NCBI GenBank assembly: GCA_006247105.1
Contig: VDLU01000014.1
Location: forward strand, 1 to 20,579
Source: Giardia muris
Taxonomy: Eukaryota > Fornicata > Diplomonadida > Hexamitidae
DNA length: 20,579 nt
Direction of reading: 5' to 3'
Made by a program: the position numbers and the translations under genes. Positions 19,327 through 20,579 of this stretch are shown here, piece after piece. Below the pieces are notes generated by a model, which did no database searches, had not been told where the DNA came from, and saw nothing but the letters and a program-made list of their open reading frames with translations. Within the stretch, counting starts at the first letter, position 1, and the number at the start of each line of letters is the position of its first letter.

Positions 19327-19443
19327 CCCCACCACCCCGATGATCCATTCGAAGATCGATGTCACGTGCTTGGACCACATCGAGTATCGTCGTCAGCCAC
19401 GTCCTTCATCGTCCCCCGAGCCAAGGCATCCACCGGGTCGCGT
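19327..19443 (-). rRNA. 5.8S rRNA, unit 3
   Basis: Identical to the other two 5.8S copies, with the same hallmarks and the same predicted pairing to the LSU 5' end. Confidence 0.88.
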
Positions 19444-19482
19444 CATCTCATTGCCTTCATCCTCGTACCTTCCCTCTCGATG
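19444..19482 (-). other. ITS1, unit 3
   Basis: A spacer of about 39 nt, identical to the other copies. Confidence 0.75.
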
Positions 19483-20579
19483 GATCCATCCGCAGGTTCA
19501 CCTACGGATACCTTGTTACGACTTCTCCTTCCTCCAAGCCTCGCGGTTCGTCCCTGTTCGGTTCATCCCTCCCAGGAGCTCGCCAGAAGACCCAGTCGGT
19601 AGGAGCGACGGGCGGTGTGTACAAGGGGCAGGGACGTATCCGGCGTAGATTGATGACCTACGCCTACTAGACATTCCAGGTTCACGAGGACGTTCCAGTC
19701 CACGATCCCAACCACGTGGGGGTTTGATCTCATCAAGCTTCACAACTCGACGTGGTTTCATCCCCACAGTGTAGTACGCGTGCAGCCCAGGGCGTCTAAG
19801 GGCATCACAGACCTGTTATCGCCCCACCTTCCTCCAATTCACCATTGGCGGTCCCATCCAGGTTAGGGTCTCGCTCGTTGTCGCAGTCAAGCAGACGGCT
19901 CAAGCCACGGGCTGTGAACGGCCATGCACCACCACTCGTACGATCACGAAGGTCCTCTCAACCGTCGATCCTCCGTACGTCTGGGCCTGGTAAGGTGTTC
20001 GCGTTGAGTCAAATTGAGCCGCAGACTCCACGTCTGGTGGTACCCCTCCGTCAATGCCTTCAAGTTCCAGCCTTGCGGCCATACTCCCCCCAGAGCCCGT
20101 ACCCTGATCGGTTTCCCTTCGATCCTGACGACCTGGCCAGTCTCTCGGTGGCATCGTTTACGCCCGGGAATACGGTGGTGTCTAATCGCCTTCTCGCCCC
20201 CGGGCTTCGTCCTGGTTCGACTGATATGGTCTTGGCAAGTGCCTACGCCTTTGTCTGTCTTGGTCGGATCATCCTATTTCACCCGTCCCCCACCAATACA
20301 CATGCCCTTACCCATTCACCTTCATGTCCGTCCCGGGCTTTCTCGTACTCACTCCCGCCTTAAGCGCTCCTCTTTCCTCCCGGCTGGACGTCTCGACTCC
20401 GGACGTTTTAACTGCAACAGCGCCGTACGACGCCTGCCGAGCTGGAATTACCGCGGCTGCTGGCACCAGACCTTTCCCTCGACTTGTGCTGGGGTCATCT
20501 ACCCCCCAGTCTTCCCATTTCATGGATCCCCCGTTGCTGCCTCACGCCTTCACGCATTGGGCAAGTTCCGCGCCTGCTG
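19483..20579 (-). rRNA. Small subunit (18S-like) rRNA, unit 3, 5' part missing
   Basis: The 3' 1,097 nt of the third SSU copy. The 5' 330 nt or so lie beyond the window edge. The decoding-site segment (about 19607-19624) and the 530 loop (about 20448-20466) are present. One G is missing at about 20524-20525 relative to 5804-5806 and the equivalent site in unit 2. Being 55 bp from the edge and in a conserved part of the molecule, this is more likely a sequence error than a real variant. Confidence 0.95.

Noticed and set aside
1..20579. Telomere repeats (TAGGG type) or telomeric retroelements, which in Giardia can lie next to rDNA
   Set aside because: No tandem TAGGG or CCCTA run and no reverse-transcriptase-like frame was seen in any spacer.

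Overview
This window is a head-to-tail array of nuclear ribosomal DNA. All rRNA genes are read from the minus strand, in the order SSU (18S-like), ITS1, 5.8S, ITS2, LSU (28S-like). It holds two complete transcription units, most of a third (LSU, 5.8S and the 3' three quarters of the SSU), and three intergenic spacers, the leftmost cut by the window edge. I see no credible protein-coding gene. The long open frames lie antisense to rRNA or in GC-rich repetitive spacer.

The organism is almost certainly a diplomonad of the genus Giardia, most likely Giardia muris. The SSU begins CAUCCGGUUGAUCCUGCCGG and measures 1,429 nt between its conserved ends. The LSU is about 2.7 kb, 5.8S is short, and ITS1 and ITS2 are only about 40 and 57 nt. 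From memory, the published G. muris rDNA has a 1,429-nt SSU, a 2,698-nt LSU, and a roughly 7.7-kb repeat whose roughly 3.3-kb spacer contains direct repeats and varies in length. G. duodenalis has a shorter, much more GC-rich unit. I could not search a database, so the species call rests on these lengths, the motifs and the moderate GC content of the genes.

Layout: 1-1865 spacer (left part missing); 1866-4550 LSU; 4551-4607 ITS2; 4608-4724 5.8S; 4725-4763 ITS1; 4764-6192 SSU; 6193-9277 complete spacer; 9278-11961 LSU; 11962-12017 ITS2; 12018-12134 5.8S; 12135-12173 ITS1; 12174-13602 SSU; 13603-16585 complete spacer; 16586-19270 LSU; 19271-19326 ITS2; 19327-19443 5.8S; 19444-19482 ITS1; 19483-20579 partial SSU. 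Measured between identical LSU landmarks, the repeat is 7,411 bp from unit 1 to 2 and 7,309 bp from unit 2 to 3.

Transcription runs right to left, so sequence to the right of each SSU is its promoter and 5' external transcribed spacer (ETS) side, and sequence to the left of each LSU is its 3' side. Going from an SSU toward the next LSU, each full spacer holds: a pyrimidine-rich 5' leader with three diverged copies of a hairpin-bearing element and a 72-bp tandem duplication; a strand-composition switch with an AT-rich palindrome (best promoter candidate); a G-rich purine tract with a 10-bp minisatellite; a GATAAGAGAC-like purine repeat; about 850 bp of degenerate TGAGG-type repeats; an AT-richer island; and a degenerate C-rich repeat abutting the LSU 3' end.

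The genes are essentially identical between units and the variation is in the spacers. The left end of the window also carries about 30 one-base losses, mostly in homopolymers, and the right end one more. These look like uncorrected long-read errors at contig ends. I found no new biological system. The most useful observations concern spacer architecture, candidate promoter and terminator elements, and assembly quality.
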